Source: an uncultured Gammaproteobacteria bacterium
GTDB taxonomy: Bacteria > Pseudomonadota > Gammaproteobacteria > CAMYKB01
Length of the DNA stretch: 64,000 bases
Reading direction: 5' to 3'
NCBI GenBank assembly: GCA_947258875.1
Contig: CAMYKB010000005.1
Location: forward strand, 1-64,000
Below are positions 9,814 through 21,932 of this stretch, piece after piece; the first letter of the stretch is position 1, and the number at the start of each line of letters is the position of its first letter. Position numbers and translations under genes: made by a program. The notes under the pieces are model-generated. The model saw nothing but the letters and a program-made list of their open reading frames with translations. It searched no databases and was not told the DNA's origin.

Positions 9814-10428
9814 ATGAATGAAGTCATTATCAAGGCTGCAAAACGTCATCTGCTAAAAACCGATAAGGTTATGGCCGGCCTGATCAGGACACATAAACCT
9901 TATGCACAGGTGAATGCACTTAAGCAACGCTCGCCCTATTTTCATGTTCTGGTTCAATCAATTATTAATCAGCAATTATCAGTAAAAGCCGCACATACCA
10001 TTAGCCAGCGCCTACTGGCCTGCCAGGGTAGCCGTTTTTTTAATGCGGACAAGTTGTATAAACTGCCTGAAAACACCTTGCGCAATTGCGGTATCTCGCG
10101 CAACAAGATTCGCTATATCAAGGCTATCGCAACTGCTGTAATGAATAACGAGCTTAATTTCCGAAAACTTGTGAGGCAGGATGATGATGCGGTACGGGAT
10201 GCACTGACACAGCTTCCCGGCATCGGTCGTTGGAGTGCGGATATGTTTTTGATGAGCGCACTGAAACGGCCGGATGTGTTGCCACTGGGCGATCTGGTGC
10301 TGCGCAAATCAATGCAACGGTATTACACACTGGCGCCTGAATGCCGGCAGGACGAATACCTGCGCATCGCCGAACCCTGGCGTCCATATCGCACCATTGC
10401 TTGCCGTTATCTCTGGTCGGCGCTCTAA
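9814..10428 (+). CDS. DNA-3-methyladenine glycosylase II family (HhH-GPD, AlkA-like)
   Basis: FHVLVQSIINQQLSVKAAHTI...LTQLPGIGRWSADMFLMSALKRPDVLPLGDLVLRK is an HhH-GPD motif. Start set at the internal Met (MNEVIIKAAKRH). Confidence 0.9.
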   Translation: MNEVIIKAAKRHLLKTDKVMAGLIRTHKPYAQVNALKQRSPYFHVLVQSIINQQLSVKAAHTISQRLLACQGSRFFNADKLYKLPENTLRNCGISRNKIRYIKAIATAVMNNELNFRKLVRQDDDAVRDALTQLPGIGRWSADMFLMSALKRPDVLPLGDLVLRKSMQRYYTLAPECRQDEYLRIAEPWRPYRTIACRYLWSAL

Positions 10429-10654
10429 AATCAGTCCCAAGACCTGTAATGCGCATCAATATAGTGCTTTGCCAGGCTTGGCCGTTGACCGTTATTCTCT
10501 GTATTTATTTGTGTAACGTGCTCAAAATTAGCCTGAAGTTCTCTAGACTACCTTTAATAGTGTAGGGTAGGAATAACGAATGGCAGGAAATTTGCTTGAT
10601 TAAGCTCAATACATTCGTGCAGGAAAATGTGAGAATGCCCAAAATAACAACTTT

Positions 10655-13225
10655 ATGGCAACTACAATGAGTGGAACCAGCTTTACAGTCGAAGTTCAAC
10701 CCCGTATTCCTGAAAGGCTGAGCAGGCTTGCGGAACTGGCTAATGATCTATTGTATTCCTGGGATCGCCAGGTCAGGGCCTTATTTTACCGACTGGATCG
10801 CGATCTTTGGGAGGCTTGCGGGCACAACCCGAAAGTCTTCCTGCGTCGTGTTTCGCAAAAACGCTTACTGGAAGCTGAGAAAGACCGTGGCTTCATCGAG
10901 GACTACAATCTCGCGCTTTCCGCCTATGATACCTATCACCGTGAAGGGCTGCGTTCAGGACTCGAACAGATGCTCGATCCCGAGCACGACCTGGTGGCCT
11001 ATTTTTGTGCTGAATTCGGACTGCACGAGAGTTTTCCTCTTTACTCCGGAGGTCTGGGCATACTGGCAGGTGATCACTGTAAAGCAGCCAGCGATCTTGG
11101 CCTGCCCTTTGTTGGCATAGGCCTGTTGTACAGGCGAGGTTATTTCACGCAAACCATTGATAACCATGGCAACCAGATTGCCCATTACACACCCACAAAG
11201 TTCAATGACCTGCCTATCCAACCAGCCGTTGGCAGTAATGGCGAAGAAATACATGTGCAGGTTGACCTGTCTGAGCGCCAGGTAACACTCAAACTCTGGC
11301 AAGCCAAAGCGGGACATATCACGCTCTATTTACTGGATAGCGATTTACCGGTAAATAGTGAGCAAGATCGCTCCATCACCTATCAATTGTATGGCGGTGA
11401 TAAGACAACACGCATACAGCAAGAAATCGTATTGGGTATTGGTGGTGTCCGTGCGCTGCGCGCATTGGGTAAAAACCCAACCATCTGGCACATCAATGAG
11501 GGTCACGCAGCTTTTCAGATACTCGAACGCTGCCGCGAGCATGTCGTTAAAGGTATGGATTTCGACAGTGCCATTGAACTGGTAGCCAGTGCTACCGCCT
11601 TCACGACTCATACACCGGTGGCAGCCGGGCACGACATTTTCGATAAAGATCTGATCACCACGTATTTTCGTGATTATCTGAAACAACTTAAGATCGATAG
11701 CAGTACATTTAGTAATTTAGGTGAATCACCAATAGACAGTAATGGCTTCAATATGACGGCACTTGCTCTACGAGGCTCACGATTTCATAACGGCGTCAGC
11801 CGCATCCACGGTGGCGTTGCCTCGAATATGGAAGCATATATATGGCCGCAAACGCCTAAGGAAGAGAATCCGATCACCTATGTCACTAATGGTGTGCACT
11901 TGCCGACTTTCCTGGCAAGGGAATGGGTTAGTTTGCTGGATACCCGCTTTAGCGATTGGCGCGGCGAATTACTTAATCCAGAGTATTGGCAGAATGTCAT
12001 GGAACAGATTCCCGATCACCGCTGCTGGAGCCTGCGACAAGAGTTAAAATCTGCCATGCTGCAGGATGTGCAACGCCGTGTATTAATTCAAAGCCAGCGC
12101 AACGGTTGCAGTGACGCGCATATTAAACGTATATGTCAACACCTGATCAAACCACAAGAGGATGTGCTGGTATTGGGTTTTGCTCGCCGTTTTGCAACTT
12201 ATAAACGCGCCACCCTGTTATTGTCCGATCCCGAACGCCTCAGTCGTCTCCTCAATGATTCTAACCGGCCTGTGCTAATTATTTTTTCTGGCAAGGCGCA
12301 CCCGAATGATATTCCAGGCCAGCAACTTATCAAGTCAATTCATGACTATGCAGAACGTCCTGAATTTCAGGGAAAGATTATTTTTCTGGAAGGCTACGAT
12401 ATGGCGCTGGCACGCAAACTGGTTACGGGTGTGGATGTCTGGCTTAACACACCTCAATACCCTCTCGAGGCCAGTGGCACTTCAGGTGAAAAAGCTGCGA
12501 TCAATGGTGTGTTGAACCTCAGTGTACTCGATGGCTGGTGGGGAGAAGGTTATGACGGTGACAATGGCTGGGCTATTACGCCACATGGCTCCGAATTCGA
12601 TGCTGAATACCGTGATCGCGAGGAGGCCCATGATTTGATGGACATCCTTGAGAAAGAAGTTATTCCTCTGTATTACGACCGGGATCATAAAGGTTACTCG
12701 GAGGGTTGGGTCAGAAAGTGTAAAGCATCAATGCAGTCCATCATCCCGCGCTTCAATGCGATGCGAATGGTCATGGATTATGTAACCAAATTATATACAC
12801 CCGCCAAAAATCAACATCAGAAACTGGCAGCAAATAACGGTGCCCAGGCGCGCGAACTGGCAAGCTGGAAGCAAAAAATCAGGAAGCAGTGGTCAGGGGT
12901 ACGTGTTAAAGGTATTTCCGAGGCGCCCCAGGCGATCGAATATGATGAAAAATTGCCACTCAGCGTCAAGGTTTTTTTAAATGGGCTGGCCGCTGATGAT
13001 GTGGCTGTTGAATGCCTCATTGGAACACAGAGAGAAGCTGAGTCATTCAAAGTGTTAGAAAGATTCTTTCTGAAACCACAAAATAACACCGACTCCGGTG
13101 AGACGATTTATTCTGCCAACGAAAAATTGCAACATTCCGGTTTGCAAAGCTATAAAATTCGTATTTACCCTTATCATTCGTTGTTGAGTCATCGTTTTGA
13201 AATCGGTTATATGTTGTGGTTGTAA
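10655..13225 (+). CDS. glgP: alpha-glucan (glycogen) phosphorylase, short bacterial type with DUF3417-like N-terminus
   Basis: 856 aa; YFCAEFGLHESFPLYSGGLGILAGDHCKAASDLGLPFVGIGLLYRRGYFTQ, VWLNTPQYPLEASGTSGEKAAINGVLNLSVLDGWWGEGY. Confidence 0.95.
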   Translation: MATTMSGTSFTVEVQPRIPERLSRLAELANDLLYSWDRQVRALFYRLDRDLWEACGHNPKVFLRRVSQKRLLEAEKDRGFIEDYNLALSAYDTYHREGLRSGLEQMLDPEHDLVAYFCAEFGLHESFPLYSGGLGILAGDHCKAASDLGLPFVGIGLLYRRGYFTQTIDNHGNQIAHYTPTKFNDLPIQPAVGSNGEEIHVQVDLSERQVTLKLWQAKAGHITLYLLDSDLPVNSEQDRSITYQLYGGDKTTRIQQEIVLGIGGVRALRALGKNPTIWHINEGHAAFQILERCREHVVKGMDFDSAIELVASATAFTTHTPVAAGHDIFDKDLITTYFRDYLKQLKIDSSTFSNLGESPIDSNGFNMTALALRGSRFHNGVSRIHGGVASNMEAYIWPQTPKEENPITYVTNGVHLPTFLAREWVSLLDTRFSDWRGELLNPEYWQNVMEQIPDHRCWSLRQELKSAMLQDVQRRVLIQSQRNGCSDAHIKRICQHLIKPQEDVLVLGFARRFATYKRATLLLSDPERLSRLLNDSNRPVLIIFSGKAHPNDIPGQQLIKSIHDYAERPEFQGKIIFLEGYDMALARKLVTGVDVWLNTPQYPLEASGTSGEKAAINGVLNLSVLDGWWGEGYDGDNGWAITPHGSEFDAEYRDREEAHDLMDILEKEVIPLYYDRDHKGYSEGWVRKCKASMQSIIPRFNAMRMVMDYVTKLYTPAKNQHQKLAANNGAQARELASWKQKIRKQWSGVRVKGISEAPQAIEYDEKLPLSVKVFLNGLAADDVAVECLIGTQREAESFKVLERFFLKPQNNTDSGETIYSANEKLQHSGLQSYKIRIYPYHSLLSHRFEIGYMLWL

Positions 13226-13290
13226 ATACCTTCAACAACCCCTGATTAATTCATGACCGGCAGTTCTAAGCCTTAAATCGCCATGCTTCT

Positions 13291-13371
13291 CGGCAACTGC
13301 TCCCTGCGTTGCTCTACCTCCTGCATCCATGCAGTCGTCGGCAACTGCTCCCTGCGTTGCCCTACCTCCTG
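13291..13371. repeat. two tandem copies (48 bp period) of a short repeat, unit cggcaactgctccctgcgttgcYctacctcctg
   Basis: Near-identical 33-nt copies at 13291-13323 and 13339-13371, separated by catccatgcagtcgt. Confidence 0.85.
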
Positions 13372-13547
13372 TATCTGACTTCCATGGATGGAGGAAATGC
13401 AAAAAAACTGTAGAGAGCAATCTTTGCCGTGTACTCGTATAATCTACAGCTTGGTTCTAGAGATTTTTGTTCTCGATTGAGTTCGTCCTGAGAAGTATTA
13501 CAGGTGAGCGCTGTTTACGAACCTGAGGATGGATTTAGTCAGAGATT

Positions 13548-15032
13548 TTAATCTTTCAGCCGTCCATAGAGGCCGAGCATACGCCTTAAACGTTGAGGCA
13601 GATCAGTGCTCATCTGGCTGGGTTGGTAACGCCATTGCCAGTTACCACTGACGGTGCCAGGAACGTTCATGCGATTGCCCTGCCCCAGCCCCAGAATATC
13701 CTGCATGGGAAGTATTGCCAATCGTGCGACCGAGGCCAGCACGCAACGGTTTAACGCCCACGGCATAGATTCTTGAGTGTTGCCAAGATAGTTGTTTACC
13801 CTGGTTTTTTCGTCAATGGCAAGTGATTGATACCATGACAGCGTTGTGTCGTTATCATGTGTGCCGGTATACGCCACCATATTTCTTTCATGATTATGCG
13901 GAAGATATGGGTTGTTTGCATTGCCATCAAATGCAAATTGCAGGATTTTCATTCCCGGCAGCTGAAATAATTGCCGTAATGCGTTGACCTCTGGTGTAAT
14001 CACGCCAAGGTCTTCTGCCACCAGTGGCAGATGATCAAAGTGCTTGTATAGAGTCGCCAGTAAGGCTTCACCCGGTGCCTTTACCCACCGGCCGCCGATG
14101 GCGGTATCGGAGCTGACAGGGATTTCCCAACAGGCTTCAAAACCCCTGAAATGGTCGATACGTATCAAATCGAACATGGTGAGTTGGGTATGCATGCGAC
14201 GAATCCACCAGTCAAAATGTTCTGCCTGCATACGTTCCCAGTGATATAGAGGATTACCCCAGCGCTGTCCTGTTTCGGAAAAATAATCCGGTGGGACACC
14301 TGCCACAACCTCGGGGGAGCCATGTTCATCAATCGTGAAATATTCGCGATGTGCCCAGACTTCAGCACTGTCGTGTGCAACGAAGATTGGCATGTCGCCG
14401 AAGATCATAATTTGGTGGCGATGGGCATAGGTTTTGAGTTCGCTCCATTGTGTAAAAAAAACGAACTGCTCAAATTTGACCTGTTCTATCTCGGACGACA
14501 ATGCCTGGCATGCTTTTTCGAGCGCCGCAGGCTGTCTGTCACGGTATATAGGCAGCCAGTCGGTCCAGTGGCTGTTACCCTGATTTTGCCGGAGTGCGCT
14601 GTACAAGGCATAATCATTCAACCATGTAGCTGAGCGCTTCACAAAATTATCGTAGTGATAACGATCATTCTGAGAGGCATTGGCTTCAAAGCCGATCCGC
14701 GCGATCTGCAGGCATCCTCGCCGCATAGAGGCGTTCACAGGCTCATCAAGCAAGGTGTGGGCGCTTAACCAGCCCCTGTCTACCAACCAATCGAGGCTAA
14801 TCAATAACGGATTGCCGGCATGGACTGAGAGGCACTGGTAGGGTGAATTATCTTCATGTGTCGGACCAAGAGGCAGGGTTTGCCAGACTGTGATGCCGCT
14901 TGCTGCAAGGAATTCGATGAACCGATAGGCTTCATGACCAAAATCGCCATGATCTGCGTGGCCTGGTAGTGAAGTTGGATGAAGCAGGATTCCTGCACGT
15001 CGCTGATCGAGGATCGCGCGCGAGTGACTCAC
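13548..15032 (-). CDS. malQ: 4-alpha-glucanotransferase (amylomaltase)
   Basis: RRAGILLHPTSLPG, QTLPLGPTHEDNSPYQCLS, DLIRIDHFRGFEACWEIP, VAYTGTHDNDTT; GH77 signatures. Confidence 0.96.
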   Translation of the reverse strand: MSHSRAILDQRRAGILLHPTSLPGHADHGDFGHEAYRFIEFLAASGITVWQTLPLGPTHEDNSPYQCLSVHAGNPLLISLDWLVDRGWLSAHTLLDEPVNASMRRGCLQIARIGFEANASQNDRYHYDNFVKRSATWLNDYALYSALRQNQGNSHWTDWLPIYRDRQPAALEKACQALSSEIEQVKFEQFVFFTQWSELKTYAHRHQIMIFGDMPIFVAHDSAEVWAHREYFTIDEHGSPEVVAGVPPDYFSETGQRWGNPLYHWERMQAEHFDWWIRRMHTQLTMFDLIRIDHFRGFEACWEIPVSSDTAIGGRWVKAPGEALLATLYKHFDHLPLVAEDLGVITPEVNALRQLFQLPGMKILQFAFDGNANNPYLPHNHERNMVAYTGTHDNDTTLSWYQSLAIDEKTRVNNYLGNTQESMPWALNRCVLASVARLAILPMQDILGLGQGNRMNVPGTVSGNWQWRYQPSQMSTDLPQRLRRMLGLYGRLKD

Positions 15033-16741
15033 GCCTGCTCATGTCCCGGGCGCATGGCGCCACCCATGGCGGGTGTGCCACTACCATGGGTAAAGGTATG
15101 CGATAGATAAGCTGGCGGTTCCAGCCCCAGGTATTGGTACAGATTCGCCAGATGCACCCGGTACAGGCGTTCGAAGTCGCTGACTGTCTGTGCCGGGTTG
15201 TAATCGCCGAACCACCAGAACCAGTCTGAACCTTCACAAATCGCCAATTGTTGCTCGGCTGCTTTTACGTGGTCGTCGTTAAGCCGCCCTGAGGACAGAA
15301 TAGAGTCAAAGCTATGCTTGGCATCACCCAGCATATCCCAGCCCCGGTTCTTATCGGTATCGCCAATCCATGTCGAGAATGTGCCGTAAACCCAGCTGCC
15401 CGCGACGATATGCGGCAGCTTCACAGGTTGTGTATCTTTATCAGCAAGATATTCCGAATAAGTTGTCAGCTCGAGATCCGCATGGTTCGCCAGTGCTTTA
15501 TAGAGGGCGCTGAGAAAATGGTAACCATTTTCCGGATAGTGCTCCCAGGCGTTTTCACCATCGAGGATGATAGACACGATAGCGTCGGAATGAGATGCAC
15601 GAGAGTTATCGATATTTTCCAGATGATGAACAAGGTTTGCAACGGCGTCATCGGCATGCCAGTCCGAATAGGTAAAGCCTATAAGGTCGGAGAGCCCATC
15701 ATTGCGGAAAAAGCATGCCGTGTCTGATCCATCCAATAGATAGGCCTGGTGATTGCTGGAACCACTATCTTCGACAGCGAGCCCTGATACTTTCAGGCTG
15801 TTATGCATCACCGCTTCACCACTGGCTGCCCAACGAAAACCAAATTCAGACAACAGTTTGAGTGTCTGTTCACTAATACTACCTTCAGAGGGCCAGCAAC
15901 CCTGCGGCAAGAAACCAAAAAAGTGCTTAAATGTCTCGATTCCCTTTTGCAGATGCCAGCGCGCACGCGCCTCACCATCCGGGTATTTTTCCAGTAATGG
16001 TAATGGCGCATCAGGCATGGCCTCATGCGCGCTTTTAAGATCCAGTAACAAGGGCACAATAGGGTGTGCATAGGGTGTCATTGACAACTCGATGCGACCT
16101 GCTTCTGCCAGGACGCGGTAGCGCCCGATGACAGTTGCACACAATCCACCGATGATATCCAGCAGTTCACGGCGATCGTGTAAGGTGTAGCCACGCTGTT
16201 TCTTCATCAGTTTACGGATACGTGGGTCATCAGTCCGCACCGTCTCTGCCATCCATGCAAGGTGATACCAGACCAGTAAATCGGCATAGTATTGGTCTGC
16301 TGCATACATGACAGTATCTGCATGTGCGATCATCCACTCTGCCATTGCAGCCAGTCTTTTATACGGCGTGAAACGATTGATTAATCGCTCCTCATTGGCT
16401 CTCAGACAGGACTTTATTAAACTGATACGCTGCTCCGGCGCTGCAGGCAATGCTGGTCCCGCCAATGCGGCCAATAAGGGGTCGCGGATCGCGGCACTGT
16501 TTTGCAGGAAGCCCCTGACCTGTTGCGCGTAGTCATCAATCTGTTCCAGCAGGATGGGTGCAAAATTGACCACAGCGCGTGCTTCGGGCAGTGCCTCCAG
16601 ATGCGCTACCATGTCAACATAGTCTTTGATGGTATGCAGATAAGTCCAGGGTAACTGGTATTCACCTGTGCGCAGATCACGATATTCCGGCTGATGCATA
16701 TGCCAATAGATGACTACCTTAAGCGGTCGTTTAACGGACAT
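15029..16741 (-). CDS. glycoside hydrolase family 57 protein (alpha-amylase/glucanotransferase-like)
   Basis: [59 protein letters not shown] are GH57 motifs. 4-nt overlap with malQ. Confidence 0.92.
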   Translation of the reverse strand: MSVKRPLKVVIYWHMHQPEYRDLRTGEYQLPWTYLHTIKDYVDMVAHLEALPEARAVVNFAPILLEQIDDYAQQVRGFLQNSAAIRDPLLAALAGPALPAAPEQRISLIKSCLRANEERLINRFTPYKRLAAMAEWMIAHADTVMYAADQYYADLLVWYHLAWMAETVRTDDPRIRKLMKKQRGYTLHDRRELLDIIGGLCATVIGRYRVLAEAGRIELSMTPYAHPIVPLLLDLKSAHEAMPDAPLPLLEKYPDGEARARWHLQKGIETFKHFFGFLPQGCWPSEGSISEQTLKLLSEFGFRWAASGEAVMHNSLKVSGLAVEDSGSSNHQAYLLDGSDTACFFRNDGLSDLIGFTYSDWHADDAVANLVHHLENIDNSRASHSDAIVSIILDGENAWEHYPENGYHFLSALYKALANHADLELTTYSEYLADKDTQPVKLPHIVAGSWVYGTFSTWIGDTDKNRGWDMLGDAKHSFDSILSSGRLNDDHVKAAEQQLAICEGSDWFWWFGDYNPAQTVSDFERLYRVHLANLYQYLGLEPPAYLSHTFTHGSGTPAMGGAMRPGHEQA

Positions 16742-17999
16742 GGTGCATTTCCTGGCCGAGCATATCGGGTGTTACTAAAACCACTTTACCGGGTGTGACA
16801 TGATAATGTTGTGCGTCGTATGCTAAATCTTCACCAATGATCGTGCCGTCCTTGATGTGACAACTTTTATCGATTATGGCACGTTTGATACGACAATTAC
16901 GGCCAATCGTGACCTCCGGGAGTATCACAGAATCCTCAATATGTGAGTAGGCATTGACATGAACATTTGAAAACAGTAGCGAATGCCTGACATGTGCACC
17001 TGAAATGATGCAACCGCCGGAGACCATGGAATCAACCGCCATACCTCGCCGGTCCTCGTTATCGAAGATGAATTTTGCTGGTGGTGCCTGTTCCTGATAG
17101 GTCCATATTGGCCATTCATTATCGTACAGGTTTAGTTCGGGCGTCACGCCAATCAGTTCCAGATTGGCTTTCCAAAACGCATCCACGGTGCCCACATCTC
17201 GCCAGTAAATCTGTTTATCCGTCTCCTCATCGCGGAACGGATAGGCATATGCACGGTATTTTGAAATCACTGAAGGGATAACATCCTTGCCAAAATCATG
17301 TGCGGAATATGGGGTATCAGCATCCTTGATGAGCTGTTCAATCAGAAATGCGGTCTTGAATATGTAAATCCCCATGGATATAAGTGCCACATCAGGATTT
17401 CCTGGCATGGATTCAGGCTCATCAGGTTTTTCCACAAAGTTTATAATACGTCCCTCATCGTCAACACCCATGACGCCAAAGGCGCTCGCCTGATCAATCG
17501 GGACCTCGATACAGCCCACCGTCAAGTCCGCGTCACGTTCTGTATGGAATGCCACCATCGGACCATAATCCATTTTATAGATATGATCGCCTGCCAAAAT
17601 AAGCACATACTCGGGTGAATGGCTGCGAATGATATCGAGATTTTGATAAACGGCATCGGCGGTACCCTTGTACCAGGAAGCCTCGATGCGTTGCTGGGCT
17701 GGCAATAACTCGACGTACTCACCAAATTCACCGCGCAGGAAGCTCCAGCCATTCTGCATATGCCGGATCAGTGAATGCGCCTTGTATTGGGTCAGTACAC
17801 CCACCTGGCGTATGCCCGAATTTATGCAGTTAGATAATGGAAAATCGATAATCCGGAACTTGCCGCCAAAAGGTACAGCGGGTTTTGCACGCCACATGGT
17901 TAGGTGCTTGAGTCGTGAACCTCGACCGCCAGCAAGGATCAAGGCCATCGTTTCTCGCGTGAGACGGCTAACAAATCGTTGTGAGTGATCAAATTCCAT
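16731..17999 (-). CDS. glgC: glucose-1-phosphate adenylyltransferase
   Basis: [59 protein letters not shown]-terminal hexapeptide region. Confidence 0.96.
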   Translation of the reverse strand: MEFDHSQRFVSRLTRETMALILAGGRGSRLKHLTMWRAKPAVPFGGKFRIIDFPLSNCINSGIRQVGVLTQYKAHSLIRHMQNGWSFLRGEFGEYVELLPAQQRIEASWYKGTADAVYQNLDIIRSHSPEYVLILAGDHIYKMDYGPMVAFHTERDADLTVGCIEVPIDQASAFGVMGVDDEGRIINFVEKPDEPESMPGNPDVALISMGIYIFKTAFLIEQLIKDADTPYSAHDFGKDVIPSVISKYRAYAYPFRDEETDKQIYWRDVGTVDAFWKANLELIGVTPELNLYDNEWPIWTYQEQAPPAKFIFDNEDRRGMAVDSMVSGGCIISGAHVRHSLLFSNVHVNAYSHIEDSVILPEVTIGRNCRIKRAIIDKSCHIKDGTIIGEDLAYDAQHYHVTPGKVVLVTPDMLGQEMHHVR

Positions 18000-18146
18000 G
18001 GTTATGTTTCATAGGATATTATAATTAGCAGCTTATGGTAGACAGTATTTATTGATAACATGATGTTTATCAGCCGTAATTGATACATATCAGGATTGCG
18101 ACTGAGTAATATTTGAAATAATGCACAAATCAAACCACAGTGGTTA

Positions 18147-20348
18147 ATGAGGCTGCACATGGTTACTGTCATAAACAGTATGCAAATACCAGAAGATCTA
18201 CAGAGACTCCTGGATGCGCGTCATCATGCGCCTTTTAAGCTGCTGGGGCCACACAAGCTGGCACCGGGACAGCTATGTGTACGCAGCCATATCCCCGGCG
18301 CCAAGACGGTGCGCATCAAGGCTGTCGACGCCCCAATGCAGCGCATGGGTAATACCGATATCTTCGAGTGGTCAGGCTATGAAGCGCTCGCTGACAGACA
18401 TTACCGTCTCGTCTGGGAGGATCAGTCCGGCCATCATCATGATATCTGTGATCCTTACAGTTTCAACCCGCAGATAAGTGATTATGATTTGCATCTCTTC
18501 GCTGAAGGCAAGCATTGGCATATCTACCGGATCCTGGGGGCACATTCGCGTGAAATCGATGGCATCCAGGGGGTATTGTTCGCGACCTGGGCGCCAAATG
18601 CGGAGCGTGTCAGTGTGGTGGGTGATTTTAACGCATGGGATGGCCGCCGCCACCCCATGCAGGTACACGGCAGCAGCGGTGTATGGGAATTATTTATTCC
18701 TGAACTGGATACAGGTACTCTGTACAAGTTTGAAATACGTAACCGTCAAACGGGCGATCTGCTGCTGAAATCGGATCCATACGGCAATCATTTCGAAATA
18801 CGCCCTGAAACCTCCTCCATAGTTGCCGAAGACAGCGCCTTTCAGTGGCGTGATAATGCTTGGTTTACACGTCGTGAGCAGGCTGACTGGCAACACGAAC
18901 CGCTGTCGATCTATGAGGTGCATCTTGGTTCGTGGCAACGCAGCGAAGAAAATGGCTTTCTCAATTACCGTGAACTTGCACACCGGCTTGTTGACTATGT
19001 CTCTTCATACGGTTTCACACATATCGAACTGCTACCTATCACTGAACACCCTCTCGATGCTTCGTGGGGATATCAAACAACAGGTTATTTTGCGCCGACC
19101 AGCCGGCATGGGTCACCTGATGATTTTCGTTACTTTGTTGATTATTGCCACCGGCACGGCATCGGCGTCATCCTCGATTGGGTGCCAGCCCATTTTCCCA
19201 AGGACAGTCATGCCCTCGCCCACTTCGATGGCAGTGCGCTCTACGAGCATGAAGACCCGAAAAAACGTGAACACCGGGACTGGGGCACCCACATTTATAA
19301 TTATAGCCGCAGCGAGGTTAAGAATTTTCTCTTGGCCAGCGCCATATACTGGCTCGAAGAGTTCCATATCGATGGTTTAAGGGTTGATGCAGTAGCCTCG
19401 ATGCTGTATCTCGATTATTCACGCGAGGAAGGCGACTGGATACCCAATATCTACGGAGGCAATGAAAACCTTGAGGCAATAGATTTTTTGCGCGAACTCA
19501 ATGAGTTGACACACGGGCAACACCCCGGCAGCCTGACTCTGGCTGAGGAATCGACAGCCTGGCCGCAGGTGACACGGCCTACCTGGGTCGGCGGCCTGGG
19601 CTTTTCCATGAAATGGAATATGGGATGGATGCATGACTCCCTGATCTATATGAGTAAAGACCCTGTTCACCGGCATTATCAACATGATCAGCTGACCTTC
19701 GGTTTGCTGTATGCCTTCACGGAAAATTTTGTTTTGCCGTTTTCACACGACGAGGTTGTTCACGGTAAGGCTTCAATGCTGCACAAAATGCCAGGAGATG
19801 AATGGCAGCAATTCGCCAATCTGCGTCTACTGTATACCTATATGTTCACTTACCCCGGCAAAAAATTGCTATTCATGGGGACCGAATTTGGTCAGGGAGA
19901 CGAATGGAACCACAATCAGGCACTCGCCTGGTATGTGCTGGATTACCCATTGCACAAGGGCGTACAAAAACTGGTGAGCGAGTTAAATACCCTCTATAAG
20001 AGTGAGCACGCCTTGTATCAGTACGAATTTGAACAGCAAGGGTTCGAATGGATAGATTGCCATGATGCCAGCCAGTCCGTATTGAGTTACTTAAGGCGCA
20101 GCGATGACGAGCTCCTGGTCGTTGTGCTCAATTTTACACCAGTACCTCGTAAGAAATATCGACTCGGTGTGCCGAGTCAGGGATATTACCGCGAGATTTT
20201 CAATTCGGATTCGACTCACTATGCTGGCAGTAATCTCGGTAACGGAGGTGGCATTGCTACAGAAAATACGCCCTGGATGGGGCATGCGCAGTCGATATGC
20301 ATAACCTTACCGCCCCTGGCAGGTCTGGTCTTTAAACTCCAGGAATAG
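18147..20348 (+). CDS. glgB: 1,4-alpha-glucan branching enzyme
   Basis: 733 aa; [61 protein letters not shown]. The true start may be an internal Met. Confidence 0.96.
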   Translation: MRLHMVTVINSMQIPEDLQRLLDARHHAPFKLLGPHKLAPGQLCVRSHIPGAKTVRIKAVDAPMQRMGNTDIFEWSGYEALADRHYRLVWEDQSGHHHDICDPYSFNPQISDYDLHLFAEGKHWHIYRILGAHSREIDGIQGVLFATWAPNAERVSVVGDFNAWDGRRHPMQVHGSSGVWELFIPELDTGTLYKFEIRNRQTGDLLLKSDPYGNHFEIRPETSSIVAEDSAFQWRDNAWFTRREQADWQHEPLSIYEVHLGSWQRSEENGFLNYRELAHRLVDYVSSYGFTHIELLPITEHPLDASWGYQTTGYFAPTSRHGSPDDFRYFVDYCHRHGIGVILDWVPAHFPKDSHALAHFDGSALYEHEDPKKREHRDWGTHIYNYSRSEVKNFLLASAIYWLEEFHIDGLRVDAVASMLYLDYSREEGDWIPNIYGGNENLEAIDFLRELNELTHGQHPGSLTLAEESTAWPQVTRPTWVGGLGFSMKWNMGWMHDSLIYMSKDPVHRHYQHDQLTFGLLYAFTENFVLPFSHDEVVHGKASMLHKMPGDEWQQFANLRLLYTYMFTYPGKKLLFMGTEFGQGDEWNHNQALAWYVLDYPLHKGVQKLVSELNTLYKSEHALYQYEFEQQGFEWIDCHDASQSVLSYLRRSDDELLVVVLNFTPVPRKKYRLGVPSQGYYREIFNSDSTHYAGSNLGNGGGIATENTPWMGHAQSICITLPPLAGLVFKLQE

Positions 20349-20366
20349 AACAGGGACACACACCGC

Positions 20367-21830
20367 ATGCATAAGATCTTGTTTGCCACTAGCGAAGTGC
20401 ATCCACTGATCAAGACAGGCGGTCTGGCCGATGTATCTGCTAGCCTGCCACAGGCGCTCAAAAACAGTGGTCATGATGTGCGCATTATTTTACCCGCGTA
20501 TCCGGAGGCACTGACGCAGCTTGAAGAACTGGAAAAGCATACAGAAATTGAAACTGACTTCGGCAGTGTGTCGTTGGTCCAGTCCCGACTTCCTGGCACC
20601 GATGTCCCGGTTTACCTGGTCGCAGCTGCTGGCTTGTTCGATCGTCCAGGCAACCCTTATCTCGATACTACAGGTAAACCCTGGACAGACAATGCTGAGC
20701 GATTTTATCGGTTTGCACAAGCCGTCACTGCTGTATCACTGAATAAGGCCTCGCTCGAGTGGCGGCCTGATATATTGCATTGTAATGATTGGCAAACCGG
20801 AATGGTGCCGGTGTTACTGTCAACATATAAAAACAGACCGGCGACGATCTTCACCATTCATAATCTCGCCTATCAGGGCTTATTTGATTATGAGACATTC
20901 CATAGCTTAAAAATACCAGAGAAGTTCTGGCATCCTGATGCGCTGGAGTATTTTGGGCAATTCTCGTTTATCAAGGGTGGCCTCATATTCGCGGATTATA
21001 TCACTACAGTAAGCCCTGGTTATGCACAGGAGATACAGACCGAGGCATACGGCTGTGGCCTTAATGGTTTATTGAAATCCCGGCATGAAAACCTGTTTGG
21101 GATTTTGAACGGGATTGATGAAGCGACCTGGAATCCAGCGATCGATTCACTAATCACCATTCCTTATACGGCAAGCTCCATTGAATATAAACCTGTGAAC
21201 ACGTCATCTTTACGACAGATTTTTGCGCTTCCCAATAAGCCTGCATTTCCCCTTATTGGCATGATAGGCCGGCTTGTCGAACAAAAGGGCATCGATTTAT
21301 TTCTGGATGCCCTCCCCGAGCTGGTCAAGCTTCCCCTGCAGTTTGTCCTGCTCGGTGCTGGCGAAGCGAAATTCGAAAAAGCCTTACGTGAGTGGTCTAG
21401 TCGCCACCCTGATAAATTATCGACCAGGATCGGATATGATGAGGGTCTGGCGCATCGCATTGAAGCGGGTGCAGATATGTTCCTGATGCCATCGCGCTTC
21501 GAGCCCTGCGGCTTGAATCAGATGTACAGCATGAGGTACGCAACAATCCCTATTGTAAGACGTGTTGGCGGCCTTGGTGATACCGTGATCGACTCTAACC
21601 CACAGAGTCTAGCCACTGATACAGCTACTGGTATCGTATTCGAGGATGCTAGCGCTAAGGCACTCATACAGGCTGTGCAACGGGCGCTCAAGCTGTACGA
21701 GGATGAGCCACTCTGGCGTCAGCTACAGAAAAATGGCATGCACAAGGATTTTTCCTGGCAGCACAGTGCTAGACAGTATCTCGAGGTCTACAGGCTAGCA
21801 ACTGCGTCTACAGCGCGAAAATCTGCCTGA
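20367..21830 (+). CDS. glgA: glycogen synthase
   Basis: ILFATSEVHPLIKTGGLADVSASLPQAL, HCNDWQTGMVPVLL, PSRFEPCGLNQMYSMRYATIPIVRRVGGLGDTV; GT5 signatures. Confidence 0.96.
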   Translation: MHKILFATSEVHPLIKTGGLADVSASLPQALKNSGHDVRIILPAYPEALTQLEELEKHTEIETDFGSVSLVQSRLPGTDVPVYLVAAAGLFDRPGNPYLDTTGKPWTDNAERFYRFAQAVTAVSLNKASLEWRPDILHCNDWQTGMVPVLLSTYKNRPATIFTIHNLAYQGLFDYETFHSLKIPEKFWHPDALEYFGQFSFIKGGLIFADYITTVSPGYAQEIQTEAYGCGLNGLLKSRHENLFGILNGIDEATWNPAIDSLITIPYTASSIEYKPVNTSSLRQIFALPNKPAFPLIGMIGRLVEQKGIDLFLDALPELVKLPLQFVLLGAGEAKFEKALREWSSRHPDKLSTRIGYDEGLAHRIEAGADMFLMPSRFEPCGLNQMYSMRYATIPIVRRVGGLGDTVIDSNPQSLATDTATGIVFEDASAKALIQAVQRALKLYEDEPLWRQLQKNGMHKDFSWQHSARQYLEVYRLATASTARKSA

Positions 21831-21932
21831 AAGATTGAAATTTGCTGCTCCGACGAAGTATAAAAATCATCACCTATGTATAATACAGTAAGAGTTTGAT
21901 GTGATTATTGAAGAATTGATGGGGAATAGATT

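Noticed and set aside
10113-10459. Many antisense ORFs within strong genes (here in the AlkA-like gene, similarly in sucA, glgB, lpdA, soxB)
   Set aside because: Shadow ORFs of real coding sequence with no recognisable domains.
13232-13420. 62-aa minus-strand ORF with GGRATQGAVA repeats
   Set aside because: Repeated peptide is just translation of the tandem DNA repeat; no sign of a real gene.
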